The notes under the pieces are model-generated. The model searched no databases, was not told the DNA's origin, and was given only the letters and a program-made list of their open reading frames with translations. A stretch of 15,623 bases of DNA from Microbacterium sp. (lineage in GTDB: Bacteria > Actinomycetota > Actinomycetes > Actinomycetales > Microbacteriaceae). The position numbers and the translations under genes are program-made. How positions within the stretch are numbered: position 1 is the stretch's first letter; each line of letters starts with the position of its first letter. Positions 8,610 through 15,623 of the stretch are shown one piece after another. The DNA is taken from positions 1 through 15,623 of the forward strand of contig QFPD01000011.1 of the NCBI GenBank assembly GCA_003248845.1, given 5' to 3'.

Positions 8610-9878
8610 ATGAACAAGAAGCTCGGAGCCCTCGCGCTCCTCGGCGCTTCGGCTGTCGTTCTCGCCGGCTGCGCAGGCGGCACCTCCGGTGGCAACTCCG
8701 CCACGCCGGAGGCCGCAGAGCTGCGCGTCTGGCTCGTCGGCACCGACACGCCGCAGGACGCGCGCGACTACCTGACGAAGACCTTCGCCGAGGAGAACCC
8801 CGGTTCGAAGATCGTCATCGAGGAGCAGCAGTGGACGGGCCTCGTCGACAAGCTCACGACGAGCCTGTCGTCGAACGACACGCCCGACATCGTCGAGATG
8901 GGCAACACGCAGGCTGCGGCATTCACCTCGTCGGGCGCGCTCCTGGACATCTCCGACATCCAGTCGGACCTGGGCGGCGACGACCTGCTCCCCGGCTTCG
9001 TGGAGGCGGGCTCCTGGGACGGCAAGCTGTACGCCGCGCCGTACTACTCGGGCGCGCGCGTCGTGTTCTACAACACGGCCCAGTACCAGACGGCCGGCGT
9101 TTCGGTGCCGACGACCCTCGGCGACTACGTCTCCAACGCGGGTAAGCTCGCCGCGGCGCTCCCGGGCGTCTCGGGCGTCTACTTCCCCGGCAAGGACTGG
9201 TACAACGCGCTCCCCTTCATCTGGGAGAACGGCGGCGAGATCGCCGTGCAGAAGGACGGCAAGTGGGACGCGCAGATGTCGAGCGACGCCTCCGTCGCGG
9301 GCATCACGCAGGTCCAGGAGGTCATGGCCTCTTCGCTCGCCCCCAAGGACGGCGACGAGACCGAGGCATGGGTCCCGTTCCGCACTGAGAAGGCTGCCAC
9401 CCTCTCCGCTCCGAGCTGGGCGTACTGGTCGATCGTGGCCGACGAGGACAAGGCCGACACGGCCCTCACCAACTCGCTCGGCTACTACGCCCTGCCGGGC
9501 AAGGACGGCGGCGCGGCCAAGGTCTTCGCCGGTGGCTCGAACATCGGCATCGCGGCCAAGTCGTCGCACGCCGATCTCGCCAAGAGCGCGCTGAAGATCA
9601 TGCTGAGCGACGACTACCAGGAGATCCTTGCGAAGGGCGGCCTCGTGCCGGCCAAGAAGTCGCTCGGTAAGGACGTCGCCGCGGCGACGCCGGAGCTCGC
9701 GAAGGTCATCGCGGATGCCGCGGCGAACGCGAAGCTCACCCCGGCATCGCCCAAGTGGGCCGACGTCGAGGCCAAGGGCCTCCTGCAGGACTTCTTCGTG
9801 AAGGTCGCCCAGGGCGGCGACGTCAAGGCGCTCGCAACGGAACTCGACACCCAGATCGAGTCCATCCTCAACGGCTGA
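8610..9878 (+). CDS. Sugar ABC transporter solute-binding lipoprotein
   Basis: A 422-residue cluster-1 type extracellular binding protein that captures the sugar and delivers it to the membrane permeases. The signal peptide MNKKLGALALLGASAVVLAGC carries a lipobox with lipidated C21. The mature protein begins with a strand pattern (AELRVWLVGTDTP) and has TPDIVEMGNTQAAAF and YAAPYYSGARVVFYN, the usual hinge and ligand-cleft segments of this family. Several aromatic residues (Y, W at about 140-225 and 270-280) are available for stacking on a sugar. The ribosome site is AAAGGAAG with 5 nt spacing. Linkage to a ROK kinase and nagB points to an amino sugar (glucosamine, GlcNAc or a short chito-oligosaccharide). 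A strong hairpin follows the gene. Confidence 0.93.
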   Translation: MNKKLGALALLGASAVVLAGCAGGTSGGNSATPEAAELRVWLVGTDTPQDARDYLTKTFAEENPGSKIVIEEQQWTGLVDKLTTSLSSNDTPDIVEMGNTQAAAFTSSGALLDISDIQSDLGGDDLLPGFVEAGSWDGKLYAAPYYSGARVVFYNTAQYQTAGVSVPTTLGDYVSNAGKLAAALPGVSGVYFPGKDWYNALPFIWENGGEIAVQKDGKWDAQMSSDASVAGITQVQEVMASSLAPKDGDETEAWVPFRTEKAATLSAPSWAYWSIVADEDKADTALTNSLGYYALPGKDGGAAKVFAGGSNIGIAAKSSHADLAKSALKIMLSDDYQEILAKGGLVPAKKSLGKDVAAATPELAKVIADAAANAKLTPASPKWADVEAKGLLQDFFVKVAQGGDVKALATELDTQIESILNG

Positions 9879-9915
9879 TCCCCGCAGCCTGACCCGGCGG
9901 ATCATTCCCGCCACC

Positions 9916-9949
9916 GGTTCCCCCGGGGTCCCGAAACCCCGGGGGAACC
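9916..9949 (+). terminator. Intercistronic hairpin between binding protein and permease
   Basis: A perfect 14-bp stem (9916-9929 with 9936-9949) with a 6-nt CCCGAA loop, rich in G/C runs and lacking a T-tract. It lies in the 100-nt gap after the binding-protein gene. In sugar ABC operons such hairpins commonly stabilise the upstream message and reduce read-through, giving more binding protein than permease. Partial termination is inferred, not shown. Confidence 0.65.
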
Positions 9950-9978
9950 CCCCTCGACCCACGGAAGGAGATCGCGCG

Positions 9979-10935
9979 ATGACCTCGACGACAATCTCCC
10001 CCGAGTTGACGCACCCCGCTCCCGAGGCGCCCACCCCGCGCCGCCGCCGTCCCTTCGACGGCACGCCGCTCGCGCTCCTGCTGCCCGCACTCGTGATGCT
10101 CGTCGTCTTCATCGGCTGGCCGCTTCTGCAACTGATCATCATGTCGTTCCAGAAGTACGGCCGCGAACAGATCTTCGGCGCCCCGCCGAGCCTCGTCTGG
10201 TTCGACAACTACATCAAGGTCCTCACGGACTCGGAGTTCTGGGTCGTCCTCGGGCGCAGCTTCGGCCTCATGGTCGTGTGCGCTGCGGCGACGATGGTCT
10301 TCGGCGTCGCGATCGCCCTCATGATGAAATCCCTCGGCAAGGTCATGCGCACGGTCGTCTCGGTCGGCCTGCTACTCGCCTGGGCCATGCCGGCACTCAC
10401 CGGCACCATCGTCTGGGGCTGGATCTTCGACACGTCGTACGGCCTCGTGAACTACCTGCTGACGCAGATCACCGGGCAGAACTGGATCGGCCACAGCTGG
10501 CTGTCCGATCCCCTGAGCTTCTTCGGCGTCGCCGCCATCATCATCACGTGGGGCGCGATCCCCTTCGTCGCGTTCTCGACCTATGCCGGCCTCTCACAGG
10601 TTCCGGACGAGGTGCTCGAAGCGGCATCCCTCGACGGGTCGAGCGCCTGGCAGCGCTTCCGCTTCATCGTGCTGCCGTACGTCCGGTCGATTCTCGTGGT
10701 CCTGCTCATCCTGCAGGTGATCTGGGATCTCCGCGTCTTCGCCCAGATCTACGCACTGCAGACCGTCGGCGGCATCCGCGCCGACACCAACACCATCGGC
10801 GTCTACATCTACTCGGTCTCGATGGCCACCGGCGACCTCGGCTCCGGTGGGGCGATCTCGGTCCTGCTTGTGATCATCCTTCTCGCGATCTCCGCCTACT
10901 ACATCCGCACCATGCTGAAGGAGGACGAGTCGTGA
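9979..10935 (+). CDS. Sugar ABC transporter permease, MalF type
   Basis: A 318-residue inner-membrane permease of the binding-protein-dependent family. A proline/arginine-rich cytoplasmic tail (1-28) precedes about six membrane helices starting near 30-57. The EAA coupling loop is EAASLDGSSAWQRFRFIVLP at 214-233, where the ABC ATPase docks. The start is ATG with GGAAGGAG 8 nt upstream. Its stop overlaps the next permease by GTGA. No ATPase gene is linked; in actinobacteria such transporters usually share an MsiK-type ATPase encoded elsewhere. It forms a heterodimer with the next gene product. Confidence 0.94.
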   Translation: MTSTTISPELTHPAPEAPTPRRRRPFDGTPLALLLPALVMLVVFIGWPLLQLIIMSFQKYGREQIFGAPPSLVWFDNYIKVLTDSEFWVVLGRSFGLMVVCAAATMVFGVAIALMMKSLGKVMRTVVSVGLLLAWAMPALTGTIVWGWIFDTSYGLVNYLLTQITGQNWIGHSWLSDPLSFFGVAAIIITWGAIPFVAFSTYAGLSQVPDEVLEAASLDGSSAWQRFRFIVLPYVRSILVVLLILQVIWDLRVFAQIYALQTVGGIRADTNTIGVYIYSVSMATGDLGSGGAISVLLVIILLAISAYYIRTMLKEDES

Positions 10936-11771
10936 GCGCCCGTACGCGCCGGATCACCGGCCGTGTCGCCCTGAACGCCGCCGCCGTCGTGGTCTTCGCC
11001 TGCTCCGTGTTCCCGGTCTACTGGATGGTCAACACGGCCCTCCTGCCGGGCTCGGCGGTCAAGAGCGACGTGCCGCACTTCTGGCCCGACCAGTTCACCC
11101 TGAAGAGCTTCGAGGCCGCGTGGAACGGCGGATTCGTGCCCGCCCTCGGCATCTCGCTCGCGGTGACGCTCCTCACGCTCGTCACAGCGCTCGTCTTCGC
11201 GTTCCTCGCCTCGATCGCCGTCTCGCGCTACCGGTTCCGCTCGCGGAAGACGTTCATCGTCGCGATCCTCGTGATCCAGATGATCCCCGCCGAAGCGATG
11301 ATCATCTCGACGTTCCGCGTCCTCGACGGCTGGCAGCTTCTCAACACCGTCATCGGTCTCGCCGCGGTCTACATCGCGATGGTGCTCCCGTTCACGATCT
11401 GGACGCTGCGCGGCTTCGTCAACGGCATCCCCGCCGATCTCGAAGAGGCCGCCATGATCGACGGCTGTACGCGCACTCAGGCGTTCTGGCGGGTCACCTT
11501 CCCGCTTCTGGCGCCCGGTCTCGTCTCGACCGGCATCTTCGCCTTCATCCAGGCGTGGAACGAGTTCGTCTTCGCGCTGGTCATCATGACCCGCCCCGAG
11601 ATGGAGACCCTGCCGATCTGGCTGCGCAGCTTCGTGCAGGCCACGAAGGCGACCGACTGGGCCGTCGTCATGGCCGGCTCCACCCTCATGGCCATCCCGG
11701 TGATCGTCTTCTTCCTCATCGTGCAGGGCAAGATGACGAGCGGTCTCGTGTCGGGAGCGGTGAAGGGCTGA
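10932..11771 (+). CDS. Sugar ABC transporter permease, MalG type
   Basis: A 279-residue permease and partner of the preceding gene. The GTG at 10932 overlaps the upstream TGA by 4 nt and has AAGGAGG 7 nt before it. The longer in-frame opening upstream lies inside the first permease gene and is not real. About six membrane helices are visible, the first at 12-34. The EAA loop EEAAMIDGCTRTQAFWRVTF at 171-190 is near consensus, followed by PLLAPG. The C-terminal QGKMTSGLVSGAVKG is the classic MalG-family ending. Together with the binding protein it imports the operon's sugar, with energy from a shared ATPase encoded outside this window. Confidence 0.94.
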   Translation: MSARTRRITGRVALNAAAVVVFACSVFPVYWMVNTALLPGSAVKSDVPHFWPDQFTLKSFEAAWNGGFVPALGISLAVTLLTLVTALVFAFLASIAVSRYRFRSRKTFIVAILVIQMIPAEAMIISTFRVLDGWQLLNTVIGLAAVYIAMVLPFTIWTLRGFVNGIPADLEEAAMIDGCTRTQAFWRVTFPLLAPGLVSTGIFAFIQAWNEFVFALVIMTRPEMETLPIWLRSFVQATKATDWAVVMAGSTLMAIPVIVFFLIVQGKMTSGLVSGAVKG

Positions 11772-12730
11772 TGCGACTCGGGTTCGACGTCGGTGGTACC
11801 AAGACCGACGCGGTGGTCGTTGCGCCCGGCGAGGAGATCCTCGCGCGGGTGCGGCGCCCCACCGGGTGGGGTCCCGATGCGGTCGTCCAGACCGTGCTGA
11901 GCCTCGTCGCCGAACTCGCCGGCGCCGTCGGCATCCGGCCCGCGGAGTTCCGGTCCATCGGCATCGGGATGCCGGGGCAGGTCGCCCCGGGCAGCGCGAC
12001 CGTGACGCACGCCGTCAACCTCGGCGTCGGCGAACTGGACCTCGCCGCCGCCGTCGGTGGCGTCGTGGGTGTTCCCGTCCGCGCCGAGAACGACGTGAAG
12101 GCCGCCGCGATCGGCGCCTACGCTCTGCACGGCTTCTCGGACGCCGTCGCCGAGGCGGCGACGGTGCGGCCGCGCTCGCTCGCATACCTCAACCTCGGCA
12201 CGGGGGTTGCGGCGGGTTTCGTCCGAGAGGGCGAGCTGTGGCGCGGCGCGCACGGCACGGCCGGCGAAGTCGGGCACATCTCGGTCGACCCGAACGGCCC
12301 GCTCTGCAAGTGCGGCCAGTTCGGCTGCATCGAAGCCTTCTGCGGCGGCGGCGCCATCGCCGAACGCTGGGGTCGCGCGTCGGTGCTGCCCGTGCTCGAC
12401 GTCTTCGATGCGGCTGATGCCGGCGATGCCGAGGCCACCACGCTGCGGGCCGGCCTTGCGCACGGTGTCGCGTCCGCCATCCGCGTGATCGTGCTGTCTG
12501 CGGACGTCGATCGCGTCATCCTCGGGGGAGGCGTCACCGCCCTCGGGGATCGTATGCTGAGCCTCGTGAAGGACGATCTTGCCGCGAGCGCCGTGCCATC
12601 GCCGTTCATGAGGTCCCTTCGTCTGGTCGATCGGGTGGAGCTTCTGCCCCCCGGATCGCCCGCTGCGGCCGTCGGCGCCGCATTGGTCGGGGCCAGCGCA
12701 ACCGAGCAGGAGGCAGTCGCCCATGGCTGA
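11771..12730 (+). CDS. ROK-family sugar kinase, likely amino-sugar kinase
   Basis: A 319-residue cytosolic kinase expected to phosphorylate the imported sugar at O-6. It has the ATP-phosphate motif DVGGTK (6-11), the catalytic aspartate D108 in ENDVKAA, and the sugar/zinc motif HGTAGEVGH (161-169, with E166 and H169). C179-K-C181-G-x-x-G-C186-I-E follows, a zinc-binding signature of the family. A second phosphate-binding motif, LNLGTGVAAG, begins at 140. The ATG shares one base with the preceding stop (TGATG), so translation is coupled. Glucosamine or N-acetylglucosamine is the likely substrate because nagB overlaps its 3' end by 8 nt. Glucokinase or N-acetylmannosamine kinase activity cannot be excluded from sequence. 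Confidence 0.9.
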   Translation: MRLGFDVGGTKTDAVVVAPGEEILARVRRPTGWGPDAVVQTVLSLVAELAGAVGIRPAEFRSIGIGMPGQVAPGSATVTHAVNLGVGELDLAAAVGGVVGVPVRAENDVKAAAIGAYALHGFSDAVAEAATVRPRSLAYLNLGTGVAAGFVREGELWRGAHGTAGEVGHISVDPNGPLCKCGQFGCIEAFCGGGAIAERWGRASVLPVLDVFDAADAGDAEATTLRAGLAHGVASAIRVIVLSADVDRVILGGGVTALGDRMLSLVKDDLAASAVPSPFMRSLRLVDRVELLPPGSPAAAVGAALVGASATEQEAVAHG

Positions 12731-13502
12731 GATCGTCATCGTCCCGTCCGCCGCGGCAGCGGGGGTGCTCGTCGCCGACGAGATCGTCAAGCTCATCTCT
12801 GCGCGGCCCGACGCCGTGCTGGGTCTCGCGACGGGGTCGACGCCCCTCAGCGTCTACGAAGCGCTGCGTCCGCGCGTCGCCGGTCTCGACCTCTCGCGCG
12901 TGCGCGGGTTCGCGCTCGACGAGTACGTCGGCATCGACCCGAACCACCCGGAGAGCTACCGCTCGGTGATCACGAAGGAGGTCGTCGAGCCGCTCGGTCT
13001 CGATCCCGCCCTCATCCACACACCGAACGGCGACCTGGCGACGATCTCGCACGCGGGTGAGGACTACGAGCGCGCGATCGCCGAGGCCGGAGGCATCGAC
13101 CTGCAGATCCTCGGCATCGGGACCTCCGGTCATATCGGCTTCAACGAGCCGGGGTCGTCGTTCGCGTCGCGCACGCGCGTGAAGACGTTGATCGAGCAGA
13201 CTCGCGAGGACAACGCCCGCTTCTTCGACTCGGTCGACGATGTGCCGATGCACTGCATCACGCAGGGGCTCGGAACGATCCTCGAGGCGAAGCACCTGTT
13301 CCTGCTCGCCTTCGGCGAGGGAAAGGCCGCCGCGGTTGCGGGAGCCGTCGAGGGGCCGGTGACGTCGTCGCTCCCGGGGTCGGCGATCCAGCTGCACCCG
13401 CACGTGACGGTCGTCGTCGACGACGCGGCCGCCTCGCAGCTCGCGCACGCCGACTACTACCGCTACGCGTTCGCGAACAAGCCCGCGTGGCAGGGGCTCT
13501 GA
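12723..13502 (+). CDS. nagB: Glucosamine-6-phosphate deaminase
   Basis: Converts glucosamine-6-phosphate to fructose-6-phosphate and ammonia, feeding glycolysis. The 259-residue length matches Gram-positive NagB. Motifs are the phosphate loop LATGSTP (35-41), catalytic D66-E67 in ALDEYVG, and GIGTSGHIGFNEP (131-143) with ring-opening H137 and E142. At the position of the E. coli triad aspartate D141 this protein has S135. Some Gram-positive enzymes have asparagine there, so activity is still expected. ASRTRVKTL (148-156) supplies the family's phosphate or allosteric-site arginine. The ATG lies inside the kinase gene (8-nt overlap) with AGGAGG 9 nt upstream. No nagA follows: the next gene is on the opposite strand 28 nt away. 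Confidence 0.95.
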   Translation: MAEIVIVPSAAAAGVLVADEIVKLISARPDAVLGLATGSTPLSVYEALRPRVAGLDLSRVRGFALDEYVGIDPNHPESYRSVITKEVVEPLGLDPALIHTPNGDLATISHAGEDYERAIAEAGGIDLQILGIGTSGHIGFNEPGSSFASRTRVKTLIEQTREDNARFFDSVDDVPMHCITQGLGTILEAKHLFLLAFGEGKAAAVAGAVEGPVTSSLPGSAIQLHPHVTVVVDDAAASQLAHADYYRYAFANKPAWQGL

Positions 13503-13530
13503 CCCGTCGTCAGCATCGGGCGCGCCGGCG

Positions 13531-14901
13531 TCAGGGCGCGAACACCTTGCCGGGGTTCAGGATGCCGGCGGGGTCGAACACGCGCGTGATCGCGCGCTGC
13601 AGCTCCCACTGATCGGGGCCGAGCTCGTCAGCGAGCCAGCGCCGCTTGAGGATGCCGACGCCGTGCTCTCCCGTGAGGGTGCCGCCGAGGCGCAGCGCCG
13701 CCTGGAACAGCTCGCCCGCGGCCTCCCAGACGTGGTCGGGGACCTCGGGGCCCTCGACGATGAAGTTCGGGTGCAGGTTGCCGTCACCGGCATGGCACAC
13801 GGTCGGGATGGCGAGCCCGTAGGTGCGCTCGATCCGGGCGATCTCGTCGAACATGTCCGGGAGTGCGCTCCGGGGGACCGAGACGTCCTCGATGAGCGCC
13901 GTGCCGAGGGTCTCCATCGCGGGGTGCATCGATCGGCGGATCCGCCAGAGCAGGTCGGCCTCCGTATCGTCCACGGCCAGGCGCACGGCGCCCTCGGATG
14001 CGGCGAGGATCGCGGCGATCGACTCCGCCTCCTCCGACGCCGTCGGGCCATCGGTCTGGATCGTCAACTGCGCAGCCCCCGCGTCGGGCGCGGGGAGGCC
14101 GAGAAGGCGATGCACGGCCTCGAGGGACGCGGCATCCATCAGCTCCATGATCGCCGGCTGGACTCCCGACGCGGTGACCGCCGCGGCGGCGCCGGCCGCG
14201 TGGCGGACGTCGGGGAACGATGCCGTGAGCGTGCGTGTCTGTCCGGCGATGAGCCGCCGCAGCTTGAGCGTCGCACCGACGACGACGCCGAGCGTGCCCT
14301 CCGACCCGATCACGAGCGACGTCAGATCGAGGCCCGTCACACCCTTCACACTGCGGTGACCGAGGCGGAGCAGACGGCCATCTGCGAGGACGAGGTCGAC
14401 GCCGAGGACGGCGTCGCGCACGACGCCGTACTTCGCGCAGAGGAGCCCGCCGGCGCCCGTTGCGATGTTGCCGCCGACGGTCGAGATCTCGCGGCTCGCC
14501 GGGTCGGGCGCCCACCACAGCCCGTCCTCGGCGAGAGCGCGATTCAGGTCGGCATTGAGGATGCCGGGTTCGACCACGGCGATCAGATCGTCGGGACGCA
14601 CCTCGAGGATGCGGTCCATGCGGCGCACCGACAGGACGATCTCGCCGGCTCCTGCGTTCGCCCCGCCGGCGAGACCCGTGCCCGCCCCGCGCGTGACGAC
14701 GGGCGTTCCGGTGGCGTGCGCGATGCGCAGCGCCTCCTGCACGTCTGCGACGGAGGCCGCGTGGACGATCGCGAGGGGACGCCCCTGCGCCGCGTGCCCC
14801 GATTTGTCGGTCCGAGCGGCCTCGAGGTGGGCGGGATCGGTGTCGACACGTTCGGCGAGCGTACGCCGCAGCTGCGTGACGACGTCGGTCTCGGATGCCA
14901 T
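13531..14901 (-). CDS. FAD-linked oxidase, GlcD / D-lactate dehydrogenase-like
   Basis: A 456-residue flavoprotein oxidising a D-2-hydroxy acid such as D-lactate, glycolate or D-2-hydroxyglutarate. The PCMH-type FAD domain spans about 35-215, with the pyrophosphate loop TRGAGTGLAGGANA (70-83) and GGNIATGAGG (143-152). The C-terminal FAD-oxidase domain has IEDVSVP (337-343), CHAGDGNLHPN (369-379, with metal-type H370 and H377), GEHGVG (411-416) and the closing DPAGILNPGKVF. The ATG at 14899-14901 was chosen because homologues begin here. It sits two bases after the upstream gene's stop and has no good ribosome site, so translation is probably coupled. No GlcE or GlcF partner is nearby, pointing to a stand-alone dehydrogenase. 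It converges on nagB. Confidence 0.92.
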   Translation of the reverse strand: MASETDVVTQLRRTLAERVDTDPAHLEAARTDKSGHAAQGRPLAIVHAASVADVQEALRIAHATGTPVVTRGAGTGLAGGANAGAGEIVLSVRRMDRILEVRPDDLIAVVEPGILNADLNRALAEDGLWWAPDPASREISTVGGNIATGAGGLLCAKYGVVRDAVLGVDLVLADGRLLRLGHRSVKGVTGLDLTSLVIGSEGTLGVVVGATLKLRRLIAGQTRTLTASFPDVRHAAGAAAAVTASGVQPAIMELMDAASLEAVHRLLGLPAPDAGAAQLTIQTDGPTASEEAESIAAILAASEGAVRLAVDDTEADLLWRIRRSMHPAMETLGTALIEDVSVPRSALPDMFDEIARIERTYGLAIPTVCHAGDGNLHPNFIVEGPEVPDHVWEAAGELFQAALRLGGTLTGEHGVGILKRRWLADELGPDQWELQRAITRVFDPAGILNPGKVFAP

Positions 14902-14903
14902 CG

Positions 14904-15308
14904 TCAGGTGAGGCGGCGACGTCCGGCGATGAGTCCCACCGTCACCGCCACGACAGCGAAGGCGATGCCGATCCAGGCGCTGCCACTGGTCCACCACACG
15001 ATCGTGGCCGCGGCGTAGACGAGGAGTTCGACCAGTGCGCGCACGAACGGGTGCACGGCGAACACCGCGCGCGGGGAGACGAACAACGCCCACAGGAGGA
15101 TCGCGACGAGCGGGGTCGCGATGCCGAGCACGATGTTCCATGGGAACGGCCACGCCGTGAAGCCCCAGACGGCGAGAGTGCCGAAGGCGAAGAGTTCGCA
15201 GAGGAACGCGATGACGTCGATGGCGTCGAGTGCGGGGCGCGTGCCGGCTGCCGTCGTCGTCGCCGGCTGCTCGGGTGCGGCGGGACGGACGTGCGGCAGA
15301 TCGGACAT
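14904..15308 (-). CDS. Small membrane protein, DUF2568-like
   Basis: A 134-residue protein with an unstructured N-terminal tail (1-27) and four predicted membrane helices at about 30-50, 55-77, 88-106 and 110-129, ending in GRRRLT. The pattern FLCELFAFGTLAVWGF, ATPLVAILLWALFVSP and VRALVELLVYAAA matches the DUF2568 (YrdB-like) family as I recall it; no biochemical role is known. The start is the ATG at 15306-15308. Its TGA is followed after two bases by the ATG of the FAD oxidase, so the two are translated from one message. A functional link is possible, but the arrangement may only be conserved gene packing. Confidence 0.75.
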   Translation of the reverse strand: MSDLPHVRPAAPEQPATTTAAGTRPALDAIDVIAFLCELFAFGTLAVWGFTAWPFPWNIVLGIATPLVAILLWALFVSPRAVFAVHPFVRALVELLVYAAATIVWWTSGSAWIGIAFAVVAVTVGLIAGRRRLT

Positions 15309-15352
15309 GCACCCAGTCTACGCGGGGCGTGTCGGCCCGATCCGCGGCGGGG

Positions 15353-15623
15353 TCACCGGATGCGCGTGACCGGGACGTCGCTCCACGGTCCGGTGTCCTC
15401 GCCCGAGCGGTAGGCGATCTCGACCGCCTTGTTCGAGACCTCGTCCCAGTTTGTCGGCACGTTCATCGTCGCGTGACCGTCCGCGCCGATCCGCGCGGTG
15501 CCCCGAACGGCCGTGCCGACTCGGACGACGACCTCGCTGTCGGGCTGCCCGGTGACCTGGACCACGGCGGCCAGCACGCCCCACGTGTAGGTCGCGGTTG
15601 CGTTCGGGGAGCCTTCCGGCAGG
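15353..15623 (-). CDS. Beta-rich protein, C-terminal fragment
   Basis: The last 90 or so codons of a gene that starts beyond the window, ending in the TGA at 15353-15355. The visible part reads LPEGSPNATATYTWGVLAAV, then alternating strand-like segments (SEVVVRVGTAVRG, HATMNVPTNW, VEIAYRS), and closes GPWSDVPVTRIR. Short valine/threonine strands with conserved tryptophans suggest an Ig-like or fibronectin-type extracellular domain at the end of a larger surface protein. A GTG inside (15575-15577) could open a 74-residue frame, but no ribosome site precedes it and the frame runs on upstream without a stop. The family is not identified. Confidence 0.6.
   Translation of the reverse strand, partial: LPEGSPNATATYTWGVLAAVVQVTGQPDSEVVVRVGTAVRGTARIGADGHATMNVPTNWDEVSNKAVEIAYRSGEDTGPWSDVPVTRIR

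Noticed and set aside
8496..10208. 570-codon minus-strand frame opposite the binding protein and permease genes
   Set aside because: Shadow of GC-rich codon bias; the plus strand encodes clear family members throughout.
10278..10931. Upstream extension of the MalG-type permease frame
   Set aside because: It lies wholly inside the first permease gene; the GTG at 10932 has a strong ribosome site and the expected N-terminus.
13503..13530. Terminator between convergent nagB and FAD oxidase genes
   Set aside because: The gap is 28 bases with only short GC-palindromic words and no convincing stem-loop.
14902..15312. N-terminal extension of the FAD oxidase frame
   Set aside because: It overlaps the membrane protein gene in another frame, is Arg/His-rich low complexity, and homologues start at the 14901 ATG.

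Overview
This is a high-GC chromosomal segment from an actinobacterium. The most likely source is a member of the Microbacteriaceae such as Microbacterium. That placement is inferred from several things: strong GC-ending codon use, a monomeric NADP-type isocitrate dehydrogenase, ROK-controlled sugar ABC transport without a local ATPase, an YkuD L,D-transpeptidase with PG_binding_4-like repeats, and frequent GGATGCC/GGCATCC words. No rRNA, tRNA, CRISPR array, insertion sequence or phage gene was recognised. Most of the window reads as core or lightly accessory genome.

Layout. Positions 1-1929 (+) hold the tail of one ABC exporter half and a complete second half, overlapping by ATGA, so probably a heterodimeric exporter. 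Positions 1930-2297 carry no intact gene. They hold two related long imperfect palindromes and, between them, what looks like the C-terminal remnant of a DUF559-type protein. A GNAT acetyltransferase (2298-2750, -) and icd (2893-5109, +) diverge from a short region that contains a perfect 26-bp palindrome over the icd promoter. icd ends in a 17-bp-stem hairpin and converges on a minus-strand L,D-transpeptidase (5221-6693), which is preceded by a small lipoprotein gene (6810-7241, -).

Positions 7349-13502 (+) form a six-gene amino-sugar operon: ROK repressor, lipoprotein solute-binding protein, two MalFG-type permeases, ROK sugar kinase and glucosamine-6-phosphate deaminase (nagB). The permease-to-nagB junctions overlap by 4, 1 and 8 nt. 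A palindromic operator lies over the single recognisable promoter and ends exactly at the repressor's ATG, which suggests a leaderless, autorepressed transcript. The inferred pathway is uptake of an amino sugar, 6-phosphorylation, then deamination to fructose-6-phosphate. No nagA deacetylase or transporter ATPase is present here, so these must be supplied from elsewhere, or the substrate is not acetylated.

Positions 13531-15308 (-) hold a small DUF2568-like membrane protein translationally coupled to a GlcD-type FAD-linked oxidase. The window closes with the C-terminus of a beta-rich, probably surface-exposed protein (15353-15623, -).

The observations most worth checking are the paired palindromes around the DUF559-like remnant, the GGATGCC word that also forms hairpin tips, the operator overlapping the ROK repressor start, and the icd palindrome.
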